The notes beneath the pieces were generated by a model. That model searched no databases. It worked only from the letters and a program-made list of their open reading frames with translations, and was not told where the DNA came from. The translations under genes were made by a program, and so were the position numbers. A stretch of 64,000 nucleotides of DNA, taken from Paraburkholderia sartisoli (GTDB taxonomy: Bacteria > Pseudomonadota > Gammaproteobacteria > Burkholderiales > Burkholderiaceae). The first letter of the stretch is position 1. Every line of letters starts with the position of its first letter. Positions 56,189-64,000 of this stretch are shown here, piece after piece. The stretch lies in NCBI RefSeq assembly GCF_900107685.1, contig NZ_FNRQ01000007.1, positions 1 through 64,000 of the forward strand, written 5' to 3'.

Positions 56189-56683
56189 TCAGTCGTCCGT
56201 GGCGGTGATTTCGTCGCGTTCGCGTTCTGGCCGTCGCATCCAGAACCGGTACAATGGCTTCTCGATAAAACGGCCGACGAACAGCAACGCAAACAGCAGC
56301 ACGAGCGCGGCGAGCGCAACCGACCACGCGCCCGTGCCGCACACGATCCCCAGCGCCGCCGTGACCCAGATCGATGCCGCCGTGGTCAGCCCGCGTATCT
56401 TGTCGCGTGCCGGATTCTGCACGATCACGCCCGCGCCCAGAAAGCCGATCCCGGTGACGATGCCCTGAATCACGCGCGCCGCGTTCACGTCGGCGGCAAC
56501 GCCGTTGACGACGAAGCCCATGCTCGCCATCGTCGCGAGACACGAGCCGAGTGAGACAAGCCCGAGCGTCTTGATGCCGGTCGGCTTGCCATGGAGATTG
56601 CGGTCGAGACCGACGATGCCGCCGATCACCACCGCGACCGCCATGCGCAGAATGACTTCATACAGTGTGGAAGCAGGCAGCAT
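56189..56683 (-). CDS. MgtC/SapB-family membrane protein
   Basis: 164 residues with four to five hydrophobic helices: AVVIGGIVGLDRNLHGKPTGIKTLGLVSLGSCLATM, GIVTGIGFLGAGVIVQ and LRGLTTAASIWVTAALGIVCG-like sequence. MgtC proteins affect magnesium homeostasis and ATP synthase in enteric bacteria. Function here is inferred by family. It stands alone. Confidence 0.9.
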   Translation of the reverse strand: MLPASTLYEVILRMAVAVVIGGIVGLDRNLHGKPTGIKTLGLVSLGSCLATMASMGFVVNGVAADVNAARVIQGIVTGIGFLGAGVIVQNPARDKIRGLTTAASIWVTAALGIVCGTGAWSVALAALVLLFALLFVGRFIEKPLYRFWMRRPERERDEITATDD

Positions 56684-57070
56684 ATAAGGCTCTCAGGTCG
56701 TGTGACTGTCGTTTCGGGTGTTTTACCGTGCAGTGTGCGCCGCTTTCGACCGGCGCGACATGCCCACTCAAAGCGGCGCCGGTTCGCCGGAGAATTCGCG
56801 GCGGTACGCATCCAGGCGCGCAAGCGTCATTCTCGCGCAACCCGGGCGACCGGCGGCCTCGCCGGTCGAATCGACGAAGGTTTCGATCGCGCGAAGCCAT
56901 CGTACGAAGCGTCCGGTACGCCGCTCACCAGCAAAGCGTGGAAATCGCACGCGTGCGGAATATGCACACCGTCCCTGCCGTTTACCTCGGGTAGCCCATC
57001 ACGCGCGAGCGGCGCAACCGCTGCCGCGGCGCGCGGATGCGTTTGTCTCATCGACCGGTGGCAGGCTGTC
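56684..57070. other. Intergenic region between mgtC-like and lipoprotein genes
   Basis: About 390 bases. Several short overlapping frames exist, none with a ribosome site or familiar motif. The minus-strand promoter of the MgtC gene and the plus-strand promoter of the lipoprotein gene must be here. Confidence 0.35.
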
Positions 57071-57835
57071 ATGAATATCCACGTTGCGCGTTTTTCCCGC
57101 CCCGCGCTGGCTTCATCGTGCGCGGCCCTGGTTGCGACACTGGCAGCGTGCGGCGGTGGCGGAGACGGGGGTGTCAGCGCCGGCACGCCTGCCGCGACAC
57201 CCGTGAGCATGACCGTGTCGGGTACGGCCGCGAGCGGCAAGCCGCTGGCGGGCGCCGCAATCGGCGTGAGTTGCGTGCAGGCCTCGGCGAGCACGAACGC
57301 CGCTGCCAACGGCCAGTTCAGCCTCACGCTGAGCGCGGTGCCGCCCTGCCTCATCACGGCCACGGCCAGCGGTCACACATTCCATTCCGTCGCGTTCGCG
57401 AGCGGCACGTTCAACGTCACACCCGTGACGGATCTGCTGCTCGGATACATCGCCGGCCAGCTCGGCACGAACGAAGCGGCGCTGCTCACCGGCTTCGCGG
57501 GCAGCGCGCGGTTCCAGCAGGTGCTCGGCAACCAGACCGACGTGCTGAATGCGCAGGCCGCCGTCGTCAGCAATCTTCAGCAGCGCTTCGCGCTGACGCT
57601 GTCCGTGCCGGACTTTCTGACCACGCCGTTCGTTCCGGACAACCAGGGCGTCGACCACGATCTCACCGCGCTGCAGGCAGCCGGCGCGATCGACGACAAC
57701 GGGCCGCAAAGCGCCACGCTGTCCTTCGTGACCGCAGCCGGCGCCGCGCAGCCGCTGGCCGTCACGCCGCCCGCAGCGACGGGAGGCGGCGGAACCGGCA
57801 ACGCGGGCAGCTCGAATTCGGGCGGAATGATGTAA
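57071..57835 (+). CDS. Putative lipoprotein
   Basis: 254 residues. N-terminal signal with lipobox LAAC (MNIHVARFSRPALASSCAALVATLAAC, acylated Cys at 27), then Gly-rich linker, a segment of beta-sandwich character (MTVSGTAASGKPLAGAAIGV, with a Cys pair VSCV and PPCLI) and a Gly/Ser tail. The middle resembles carboxypeptidase-regulatory-like domains. No function is assigned. Confidence 0.75.
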   Translation: MNIHVARFSRPALASSCAALVATLAACGGGGDGGVSAGTPAATPVSMTVSGTAASGKPLAGAAIGVSCVQASASTNAAANGQFSLTLSAVPPCLITATASGHTFHSVAFASGTFNVTPVTDLLLGYIAGQLGTNEAALLTGFAGSARFQQVLGNQTDVLNAQAAVVSNLQQRFALTLSVPDFLTTPFVPDNQGVDHDLTALQAAGAIDDNGPQSATLSFVTAAGAAQPLAVTPPAATGGGGTGNAGSSNSGGMM

Positions 57836-57845
57836 GCGCGCGCGT

Positions 57846-58703
57846 TCACCCTGCAACCAGCTCGCGCAACCGCTGATGCAGCGCGGCGGATGCGCGCGTC
57901 ATCGGCGCGCGCAATTCGTCGCCGATGACGCCCTGCGCCGCCAGCGCGGACTTCACCGGCGCCGGGTTCGGTTCGTCGAACATCGCGCGCACGAGCGGCG
58001 CAAGCGAATGCCAGATCGCGCGCCCTTCGTCGAGCCGCCCCGCCGCCAGCGCGCGATAGAGCGCGACAAAACGCCCGGTGCGCACATGCGCCGACGCGGC
58101 GATCGCGCCCGCGCCGCCCATGCAGAGCGTCGTGAAGATATTCGCATCCTCGCCGGCCATGACCCGCAAGCGGCCATCGAGAATCAGCGCGAGCGTGCTG
58201 TCCTGCGAGCCCGCGCAATCCTTCACGGCTTCGATGCGCGGATGCGCGGCGAGCGTCAGCAGCGTCTCCGTCTCGATGCGCACGCCGGTGCGCGCCGGAA
58301 TGTCGTAGATCACGACGGGCTTGCGGCTGATGTCCGCGAGCGACGCGAAGTGATCGACCAGACCCGCCTGCGAAGGCCGGATGTAGTACGGCGCGCAGAT
58401 CAGCATGCCGGCGACCGGCTCGTCGTTGAGCCGCGCGACACGTTCGCGCAGCGTCGCCGCATGGTTGCCGGACACGCCCGCGATCACCGGCACGTCGCCC
58501 GCCGCCGCAAGCACGGTCGCGAGCACGGCGGCCTGCTCTGCGTCGTCGAGCGCGGCGGGCTCGCCTGTTGTGCCCAGCGCGACGAAACCCGACACGCCCG
58601 CCTTCACATAACCGCCGACGAGCGCGCGCAACGCGTCGTGATCGACCACGCCACCGGCGAACGGCGTGATGAGCGGAATCCAGATACCCGAAAAAATCGA
58701 CAT
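57846..58703 (-). CDS. DapA-like dihydrodipicolinate synthase/aldolase
   Basis: 285 residues of the class I (beta/alpha)8 aldolase family. The Schiff-base Lys is in IEAVKDCAGS, the catalytic Tyr in APYYIRPSQ, and the carboxylate-binding GTTGEPA (residues 41-47) is intact. Start MSIFSGIWIPLITPF at 58703. It would condense pyruvate with an aldehyde: DHDPS or a related sugar-acid aldolase. Since a galactarate dehydratase lies in the same region, a 5-keto-4-deoxyglucarate-type role is also possible. Confidence 0.85.
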   Translation of the reverse strand: MSIFSGIWIPLITPFAGGVVDHDALRALVGGYVKAGVSGFVALGTTGEPAALDDAEQAAVLATVLAAAGDVPVIAGVSGNHAATLRERVARLNDEPVAGMLICAPYYIRPSQAGLVDHFASLADISRKPVVIYDIPARTGVRIETETLLTLAAHPRIEAVKDCAGSQDSTLALILDGRLRVMAGEDANIFTTLCMGGAGAIAASAHVRTGRFVALYRALAAGRLDEGRAIWHSLAPLVRAMFDEPNPAPVKSALAAQGVIGDELRAPMTRASAALHQRLRELVAG

Positions 58704-59109
58704 GACTAATCCTCGAAACGTGACCGTATCGATTCCGTCAGGCAGTGCGGGAAAGGGACGTCGAGGCTGGACCTGGGCTCGCTGTACCGTCACGCCATCT
58801 GACGGAACAGCAGGCTCCGGTCAGATGAGCAGCTGTTTTTTTGCTTTGGCTTGCACGACCGCGTGAGCCAGCGCCGAAGCCATCGCGCAGGCATGCACGA
58901 CACCGCTCGCAGGAGTGGGAGCGACCGGATGCAGGCGTTGGATCGGGCGGGTTTGCATGGGCGTCAGTGTAACCGGCAACCTCGTTATCTCGCAAAGGCG
59001 GGTGCCTTCGTGCGTCCCCATCGCAAAATAACTTGACTTCTTCTGTTGCCGAATTAATATACGCAACGCGTACATAACCAGCCTTTCTCACCACCGACGG
59101 GTGATCCGC
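58704..59109. other. Divergent region upstream of the dapA-like and ATCase genes
   Basis: A minus-strand ORF (58821-59075, 84 codons) can be read but has no ribosome site and no family, so it is not called. The right half contains the ATCase promoter (see below). Otherwise nothing is recognised. Confidence 0.4.
59033..59072 (+). promoter_or_regulatory. Promoter and inverted repeat upstream of the HTH-ATCase gene
   Basis: TTGACT (59033-59038) is followed after 16 bases by TAATAT (59055-59060), a reasonable sigma70 promoter. Overlapping the -10 and just downstream lies the inverted repeat TACGC-AAC-GCGTA (59060-59072), which could be an operator for a helix-turn-helix protein, including the one fused to the enzyme encoded downstream. 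Confidence 0.5.
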
Positions 59110-60402
59110 ATGAGCGTTCCTCAGCAAGCCTTCCTGCGCGACGCGATGCGTCGCATGAACATGACCCGCGAGAGCTTCGCGAACCGGATCGGCGTGTCGC
59201 GCCGGGCGCTCGACACGTGGCTCCTGCCCGACGATTCGCAGGAATCGCGCGCGATGCCGGAGATCGTCGAGCGCTTCGTGTCGGAAATCGTGGTCAACGG
59301 CGCGCCGACTGAAAGCTATACGCAAAGCGTAGACTCGCAGTCGCTGGCGAGCCAGATGCTCTTTGAAGGGCGGCCGCAGTTGCTGTCCGTCGACCAGTTC
59401 TCGCGCGATTCCGTCGAAGCGCTCTTTCGCGTCGCCGACATCATGCAGCCGATCGCGCGCCGCCGGAAAATCTCGCGCGTGCTCGAAGGCGCGGTGCTCG
59501 GCAATCTGTTCTTCGAGGCCAGCACGCGTACCCGCGTGAGCTTCGGCGCAGCGTTCTGCCGGCTCGGCGGTTCGGTGTGCGACACGACCGGCTTCACGTT
59601 TTCGTCGATGGCCAAGGGCGAATCGATCTACGACACGAGCCGCGTGATGAGCGGCTACGTCGACGCGCTGGTGATCCGCCACCCCGACCAGGGGTCCGTC
59701 GCCGAATTCGCGCGCGCGACGAACATTCCGGTGATCAACGGCGGCGACGGCCCCGGCGAGCATCCGAGCCAGGCGCTGCTCGATCTGTACACGATCCAGC
59801 GGGAGTTCTCGCGGCTGGGCAAGATCGTCGATGGCGCGCATATCGCGCTGGTCGGCGACCTGAAATACGGCCGCACGGTGCATTCGCTCGTGAAGCTGCT
59901 CGCGCTTTATCGCGGCATCAAGTTCACGCTGGTGTCGCCGCCGATGCTCGAAATGCCGTCGTATATCCTCGAACAGATCTCACGTAACGGGCACGTGGTC
60001 GAACAGACACACGATCTGACGGCCGGCTTGCGCGGCGCGGACGTGGTGTACGCGACGCGCATCCAGAAAGAGCGCTTCAAGGACGAATCGTTCGAAGGCT
60101 ACACGCCGGACTTCCAGATCAACCAGGCGCTGGTCGATGCCGTGTGCGGCACCGACACGCTGATCATGCACCCGCTGCCGCGCGACAGCCGGCCGGGCGC
60201 GAACGATCTGAGCGTCGACCTGAATCACGATTCGCGGCTGGCGATTTTCCGGCAGACCGACAACGGCATTCCCGTGCGGATGGCGATTTTCGCGGTGCTG
60301 CTCGGCGTCGAAAAGCTCGTGCAACATTCGATGCGCGACGCGGCGTGGCATCCGCCCGCCTATCTCGGCCCGGATGACGCCGTGTTTCACGGCATCGACT
60401 GA
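59110..60402 (+). CDS. pyrB: Aspartate carbamoyltransferase with N-terminal helix-turn-helix
   Basis: 430 residues. The last about 340 form an aspartate carbamoyltransferase with all key residues: STRTR (phosphate), SSMAKGES (Ser/Lys), IRHPDQG, GEHPSQALLD (His/Gln), DLKYGRTVHS (Arg), TRIQKERF and HPLPR. The first about 65 residues form a helix-turn-helix-like extension (MTRESFANRIGVSRRALDTWLLPDDSQ), absent from typical PyrB (311 residues). It catalyses aspartate plus carbamoyl phosphate to carbamoylaspartate. ATG at 59110; a GTG at 59101 also possible. No other pyr gene is nearby, and this may be a second ATCase of the cell. Confidence 0.88.
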   Translation: MSVPQQAFLRDAMRRMNMTRESFANRIGVSRRALDTWLLPDDSQESRAMPEIVERFVSEIVVNGAPTESYTQSVDSQSLASQMLFEGRPQLLSVDQFSRDSVEALFRVADIMQPIARRRKISRVLEGAVLGNLFFEASTRTRVSFGAAFCRLGGSVCDTTGFTFSSMAKGESIYDTSRVMSGYVDALVIRHPDQGSVAEFARATNIPVINGGDGPGEHPSQALLDLYTIQREFSRLGKIVDGAHIALVGDLKYGRTVHSLVKLLALYRGIKFTLVSPPMLEMPSYILEQISRNGHVVEQTHDLTAGLRGADVVYATRIQKERFKDESFEGYTPDFQINQALVDAVCGTDTLIMHPLPRDSRPGANDLSVDLNHDSRLAIFRQTDNGIPVRMAIFAVLLGVEKLVQHSMRDAAWHPPAYLGPDDAVFHGID

Positions 60403-60460
60403 AGAATGAGCCGGGGGCCGTGACGAGCCTGGCTTCAGGTCCGTCACAAGCCCGTCAAGG

Positions 60461-62026
60461 TCACGCCGCCGCAACCGCCCTCAGGCGAAATTCAGCAACC
60501 GCTTCCGTCATCGACTGCGCCTGATTCTCCAGCGCGCTCGCCGCGGCCGCCGCCTCTTCGACGAGCGCGGCGTTCTGCTGCGTGACCTGATCCATCTGGC
60601 TCACCGCCTGCCCGACCTGTTCGATGCCCGTGCCCTGCTCGATCGTCGCCGACTTGATCTCGCTCATGATGGTCGCGACGTTGCGTACGGCGCCGACGAT
60701 CTCGCGCATCGATTCCCCTGCACGTGTGACGAGCGCGTTGCCGGTTTCGACGTCCTGCACCGACGCGCCGATCAGCGCCTTGATTTCCCGCGCCGCGTCC
60801 GCGCTGCGCAGCGCGAGGCTGCGCACTTCGCTTGCGACGACCGCGAAGCCACGCCCCTGCTCGCCGGCGCGCGCGGCCTCGACCGCTGCGTTGAGCGCGA
60901 GAATGTTCGTCTGGAACGCGATGCTGTCGATCATGCCGGTGATATCCGCGATCTTGCGCGAGCTTTCGGTGATCACGCTCATCGTCTGAATCGCGCGATC
61001 GACCACGCCTTCGCCGTCCTGCGCGACCTGTGCGGCGTTCGCGGCCTGCTCGCTCGCCTGCTGCGCGTTCTCGGCGTTCTGCTTCACGGTGGACGTCAGT
61101 TCTTCCATGCTGGCCGCGGTTTCCTCGAGCGCCGCCGACTGCTGCTCGGTACGGCTCGACAGATCGAGGTTGCCCGCGGCAATCTCGCGCGCGCCGGTAT
61201 AGATCGCCTCGCAACTGCCGCGCACGTTCGACACCGTCTGCGACAGGCCGCGCTGCATCCGGCGCATCGCGGCAAACAGTTGCCCGATCTCGTTGTTGCC
61301 CGCTTCGGGAATGCGCGCCGTCAGGTCGTTCTTCGCGATCTGGTCGAGCATCGTGGCCGCGTTCTTCAGCGGCGCAGTGACGACACGCCGCAGCGCGAAG
61401 TGCGCGAACACGATCAGCAACAGCGCACCGCAGACGCCCACGACGACCATCGTGACGACGCGCGTGTATTCCGTGTCGACCTCCCCGGCGGCATCGTTCG
61501 AGAGCTGGTTCGCCAGCGCCTGAAATTTTTCGACGTTGGTGGTGTACCCCCGGCCGGCCAGCGTGATGTCGTGGTCGTTGATCTGCACGTAGGCGTTGGT
61601 GTCGCCCGAGCGCAGCGCGTCGGTGGCCTTCGCCAGGATCGACGCCAGATGCATCGACGATTCGACCAGATTCTGCTTGAGGTCCTCGTCGAGACCGGAA
61701 AACTTTGGCGCGTTGCGAAACGCTTCCGTTTCGTCGGCGGCGCGCTTGAAGGTGGTCGCCGCGCTTTTCAGCGCGGAGTCGCGCGTCGCGAGATCGTTGC
61801 GCTCCCTCAGCGCGGAGTACGCGCGTGTCAACGCGGCACGCGTGCGGGTGGAATCCTTGTAGCCGTCGTTAACCAGAATTTCCTGCGTCGCGATGCGATG
61901 GATGCGATCGAGGTTGGCGTTCGCGCGACTCAGCGTCACGACGCCGATCACGCCCCCGAACACGATCATCGTCGCGAAGATCAGGAAGATGCCAAGAAGA
62001 CTGTTTTGAACCGATATGTTGCGCAT
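60461..62026 (-). CDS. Methyl-accepting chemotaxis protein
   Basis: 521-residue Tar-type receptor: N-terminal membrane helix (NSLLGIFLIFATMIVFGGVIGVVTL), four-helix periplasmic sensor, second membrane helix (VTMVVVGVCGALLLIVFAHFAL), HAMP domain and a signalling coiled-coil containing the conserved hairpin tip (IAFQTNILALNAAVEAARAG, RGFAVVASEVRSLALRSA). No C-terminal methyltransferase-docking pentapeptide is seen. The ligand is unknown. Confidence 0.92.
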   Translation of the reverse strand: MRNISVQNSLLGIFLIFATMIVFGGVIGVVTLSRANANLDRIHRIATQEILVNDGYKDSTRTRAALTRAYSALRERNDLATRDSALKSAATTFKRAADETEAFRNAPKFSGLDEDLKQNLVESSMHLASILAKATDALRSGDTNAYVQINDHDITLAGRGYTTNVEKFQALANQLSNDAAGEVDTEYTRVVTMVVVGVCGALLLIVFAHFALRRVVTAPLKNAATMLDQIAKNDLTARIPEAGNNEIGQLFAAMRRMQRGLSQTVSNVRGSCEAIYTGAREIAAGNLDLSSRTEQQSAALEETAASMEELTSTVKQNAENAQQASEQAANAAQVAQDGEGVVDRAIQTMSVITESSRKIADITGMIDSIAFQTNILALNAAVEAARAGEQGRGFAVVASEVRSLALRSADAAREIKALIGASVQDVETGNALVTRAGESMREIVGAVRNVATIMSEIKSATIEQGTGIEQVGQAVSQMDQVTQQNAALVEEAAAAASALENQAQSMTEAVAEFRLRAVAAA

Positions 62027-62174
62027 GCCGCTTTCAGCCCGGAGTTATACGATGATCTGTTAACGGCAAAAACGTCCGGTGACTTGAGCAAAAAACGCAT
62101 CACGTCACGATTTAAACGCGGCTCTGATCGTGCGCGTTGCAGACGTGGCATCGATATATTTCGGATGCCAGATA

Positions 62175-62207
62175 AAACGGCCCGTGCGTCAGACGCACGG
62201 GCCGTTT
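62175..62207 (-). terminator. Rho-independent terminator of the lactonase-like gene
   Basis: A 15-bp perfect stem AAACGGCCCGTGCGT with a 3-base loop (CAG) and its complement. On the minus strand it lies about 73 bases after the stop at 62280 and is followed by TTATC. The A/T-rich base pairs at the end give it a T-run. Confidence 0.85.
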
Positions 62208-62279
62208 CAAATCAGTCTCGACACATTCGCGCGAATGCGGACTACGCGCGAATGCATCAGCGTGATGCGGCTTCCGGGA

Positions 62280-63392
62280 TCAGTTCGAGCCGTCGAACTG
62301 CACGATCTCGATCCAGTTCGGATTCTTGCCCACCGGGTACTCGCCGATTGCACGCAACGCACCCGTTTTACGGTCGATCCGGTATGCGCGCATCTGCGTC
62401 GACAGTTGCCCCACCGCCAGCAGATAGTTGCCCGACGGATCGATATTGAATCCACGCGGCTGCTTCTCGGTCGGATACGTGCCGATCCGCGTGAGCTTGC
62501 CTGTGGCCTGATTGACGCGATATGCCGCCAGCGTGCTCGACGTGCGTTCCGATGCGTACAGGAAGCGGCCGTCCGGCGTCAGATGAAGATCCGCGCCCCA
62601 CGGTTTGTCGCCCTTGAAGTCGTCCGGCAGGATCGAGATGGTCTGGATCGGCTTGACGGTGTCGCCGGTTGCGTTGAACGCGAGCGCATGCAGCTTGCCG
62701 TCGAGTTCGTCGATCAGATACGTAAAACGATGATCCGCCGAGAACACGAAGTGGCGTGGGCCCGACTTTTCCGGCAGCGAATACGCGGGCGCGGCGTCCG
62801 GCGTGAGATGGCCGTTCGACGCGTCGAACTTCATGCGAAGCCACGCATCCGAACCGAGCACCGACGCGAACACATAGCGGTTATCCGGCGCACTGCGGAT
62901 CGCGTGCGCCATCGGGCCGGTGGGGATGGTCTGCTGCACGTCGCCCACCACGCCATTCGCGCCGATGCGGTTGACCGCGAGCAGGTTGCCGCCGTACGAC
63001 GCGGAAAACAGATAGCGACCGGTCGCGTCGGTCGACAGATACGGCATGCTTTCAGCGAGCGGCGCGGTGCCCAGCTGGATCAGACGGCCGTCGAGCGGAT
63101 TGATCGCAAAGCTCACGACCCGGTACGGCTTCGAACGCAACCCGGCATACAGACGGTGATGATCGGGAGAAAGCGTCATCGGCATCGCGGTGCCACCGAC
63201 GGCGACGGTCTGCACCGCGTCGAGCGCCTCGGTCGACGGGTTGAGGCTGAACACCGAAATATCCTCGCTGTCGGCGTTCGATACATACGCATACGTGGCA
63301 GCGTGGCTCGCGCCTGAAGCGGTCAGGCCGATCAGCGCGCTCGCGATCGTGCTCAGGATTGTTTTTCTTGTCATGAAAGAATGAGTCGACAT
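62280..63392 (-). CDS. Exported beta-propeller lactonase-like protein
   Basis: 370 residues of the 6-phosphogluconolactonase (Pgl)/YVTN-type seven-bladed propeller family, with repeated blades (YAYVSNADSEDISVFSLNP, RYLFSASYGGNLLAVNRIG, RFLYASERTSSTLAAYRV). A Sec signal (TILSTIASALIGLTASGASHA) marks it as periplasmic, unlike cytoplasmic Pgl. A start at 63374 (MTRKT) is also possible. It may hydrolyse a sugar lactone; it stands 52 bases downstream of the garD fragment, on the same strand. Confidence 0.85.
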   Translation of the reverse strand: MSTHSFMTRKTILSTIASALIGLTASGASHAATYAYVSNADSEDISVFSLNPSTEALDAVQTVAVGGTAMPMTLSPDHHRLYAGLRSKPYRVVSFAINPLDGRLIQLGTAPLAESMPYLSTDATGRYLFSASYGGNLLAVNRIGANGVVGDVQQTIPTGPMAHAIRSAPDNRYVFASVLGSDAWLRMKFDASNGHLTPDAAPAYSLPEKSGPRHFVFSADHRFTYLIDELDGKLHALAFNATGDTVKPIQTISILPDDFKGDKPWGADLHLTPDGRFLYASERTSSTLAAYRVNQATGKLTRIGTYPTEKQPRGFNIDPSGNYLLAVGQLSTQMRAYRIDRKTGALRAIGEYPVGKNPNWIEIVQFDGSN

Positions 63393-63443
63393 CCAGGTCT
63401 GGTTATTTTTGATGGTTGATTAAAGCCGCGCACGGCACGACGC

Positions 63444-64000
63444 TCAGGTCACCGGCGCCGGGTTGAACAGCGTCAACGCGTTGTGAAGCCCGAGTTTCTC
63501 CGCGCAGGTTTCCTTGCGGCCGCTCGCCACGTCGAGCATCAGGCGGAACAGCTCCCAGCCCACGTCTTCGATGGTTGCGTTGCCCGTGGCGATCGTGCCC
63601 GCGTCGATGTCCATCAGGTCGTGCCAGCGGCGCGCGAGATCCGAGCGCGTCGCGACCTTGATGACAGGCACTTCCGCGAGGCTGTACGGCGTGCCGCGGC
63701 CAGTCGTGAACACGTGCAGGTTGATGCCCGCCGCCAGTTGCAGCGTGCCGCAGATGAAATCGCTTGCCGGCGTCGCCGCGTAGATCAGGCCTTTTTGCTG
63801 GACCTTCTCGCCGGGTGACAACACGCCCGAGATCGCCGAGTTACCCGACTTGATGATCGAACCCATCGCCTTTTCGACGATGTTCGACAGGCCGCCCTTC
63901 TTGTTGCCCGGTGTGGTGTTCGCACTGCGGTCCGCGCCGCCGCGCTTCAGATAATCGTCGTACCACTGCATCTCGCGGATGATCGCCGCCGCCACGTCCG
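63444..64000 (-). CDS. garD: Galactarate dehydratase, C-terminal part (cut by window edge)
   Basis: About 185 codons ending at the stop 63444-63446; the N-terminal two-thirds lie beyond 64000. Matches Gar[87 protein letters not shown] and the ending LFNPAPVT. The enzyme dehydrates galactarate to 5-keto-4-deoxyglucarate. The adjacent lactonase-like gene downstream on the same strand may be part of the same pathway. Confidence 0.9.
   Translation of the reverse strand, partial: DVAAAIIREMQWYDDYLKRGGADRSANTTPGNKKGGLSNIVEKAMGSIIKSGNSAISGVLSPGEKVQQKGLIYAATPASDFICGTLQLAAGINLHVFTTGRGTPYSLAEVPVIKVATRSDLARRWHDLMDIDAGTIATGNATIEDVGWELFRLMLDVASGRKETCAEKLGLHNALTLFNPAPVT

Noticed and set aside
58821-59075. 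84-codon minus-strand ORF upstream of the dapA-like gene
   Set aside because: No ribosome site and no recognisable sequence; the region holds promoter elements for the ATCase gene.
61280-62449. Plus-strand ORF opposite the chemoreceptor
   Set aside because: The receptor has intact HAMP and signalling motifs; the shadow frame does not.

Overview
The window is a high-GC chromosomal segment of the Burkholderia/Paraburkholderia/Caballeronia type. The evidence is a 2-aminoethylphosphonate (2-AEP) cluster with paired phnA/phnY genes, many LysR, GntR and MarR regulators, DUF1289, DUF1993 and YnfA-type small genes, and a proteobacterial rRNA-type promoter and leader at the left edge. No CRISPR array, transposase or phage module is visible.

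Layout. Positions 1-190 carry, on the minus strand, an rRNA-operon-like promoter and boxA leader whose rRNA genes would lie to the left of the window. Positions 420-9989 hold a complete phosphonate cluster: a PhnS/T/U/V ABC importer, a GntR regulator, phosphonoacetate hydrolase PhnA, phosphonoacetaldehyde dehydrogenase PhnY and a PhnZ-like HD oxygenase on the minus strand, with the transaminase PhnW divergent. Together these take up 2-AEP and convert it through phosphonoacetaldehyde and phosphonoacetate to acetate and phosphate. Positions 10-23.6 kb contain a DeoR regulator, a UbiB-like pseudokinase, an EamA exporter, an L,D-transpeptidase, NAD synthetase, a small RRM-like/micro-membrane-protein pair, two acid-peptidase-family genes (S10 and S53), DUF1993, YnfA, DUF1289 and a LysE exporter divergent from an Lrp regulator.

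Positions 23.8-31 kb carry a vapBC locus whose vapC is frameshifted, two LysR/aldo-keto-reductase modules, a MazG-like pyrophosphohydrolase and an orphan FadR-type GntR regulator. Positions 31-34 kb are less conventional: a degenerate EAL protein, a possible EAL remnant and two small unrecognised ORFs. Positions 34.3-39.3 kb carry a marR-hydrolase-membrane protein-MFS operon behind a perfect palindrome, a tandem degenerate HD-GYP/LuxR fusion and a membrane protein. Positions 39.3-44.3 kb are a sugar-acid module: an IlvD/Edd dehydratase divergent from a three-gene sugar ABC importer, with a FadR-type operator between them.

Positions 44.4-49.4 kb contain hipBA, an ArsR-old yellow enzyme pair with a 20-bp palindrome, and a DedA protein. 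Positions 49.4-57.8 kb hold an exported protein, PobA, two convergent diguanylate cyclases, an orphan amino-acid-type binding protein behind a duplicated palindrome, MgtC and a lipoprotein. Positions 57.8-64 kb have a DapA-like aldolase, an aspartate carbamoyltransferase with an N-terminal helix-turn-helix, a chemoreceptor, an exported beta-propeller lactonase-like protein and the C-terminal part of galactarate dehydratase, which runs off the right edge.

The most unusual items are the HTH-ATCase fusion, the UbiB-like pseudokinase, the HD-GYP/HD-GYP/LuxR protein, the PhnZ-like gene without its usual hydroxylase partner, and several perfect palindromes that link regulators to neighbouring genes. 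All functions are inferred by reading the sequence; no database search was run.
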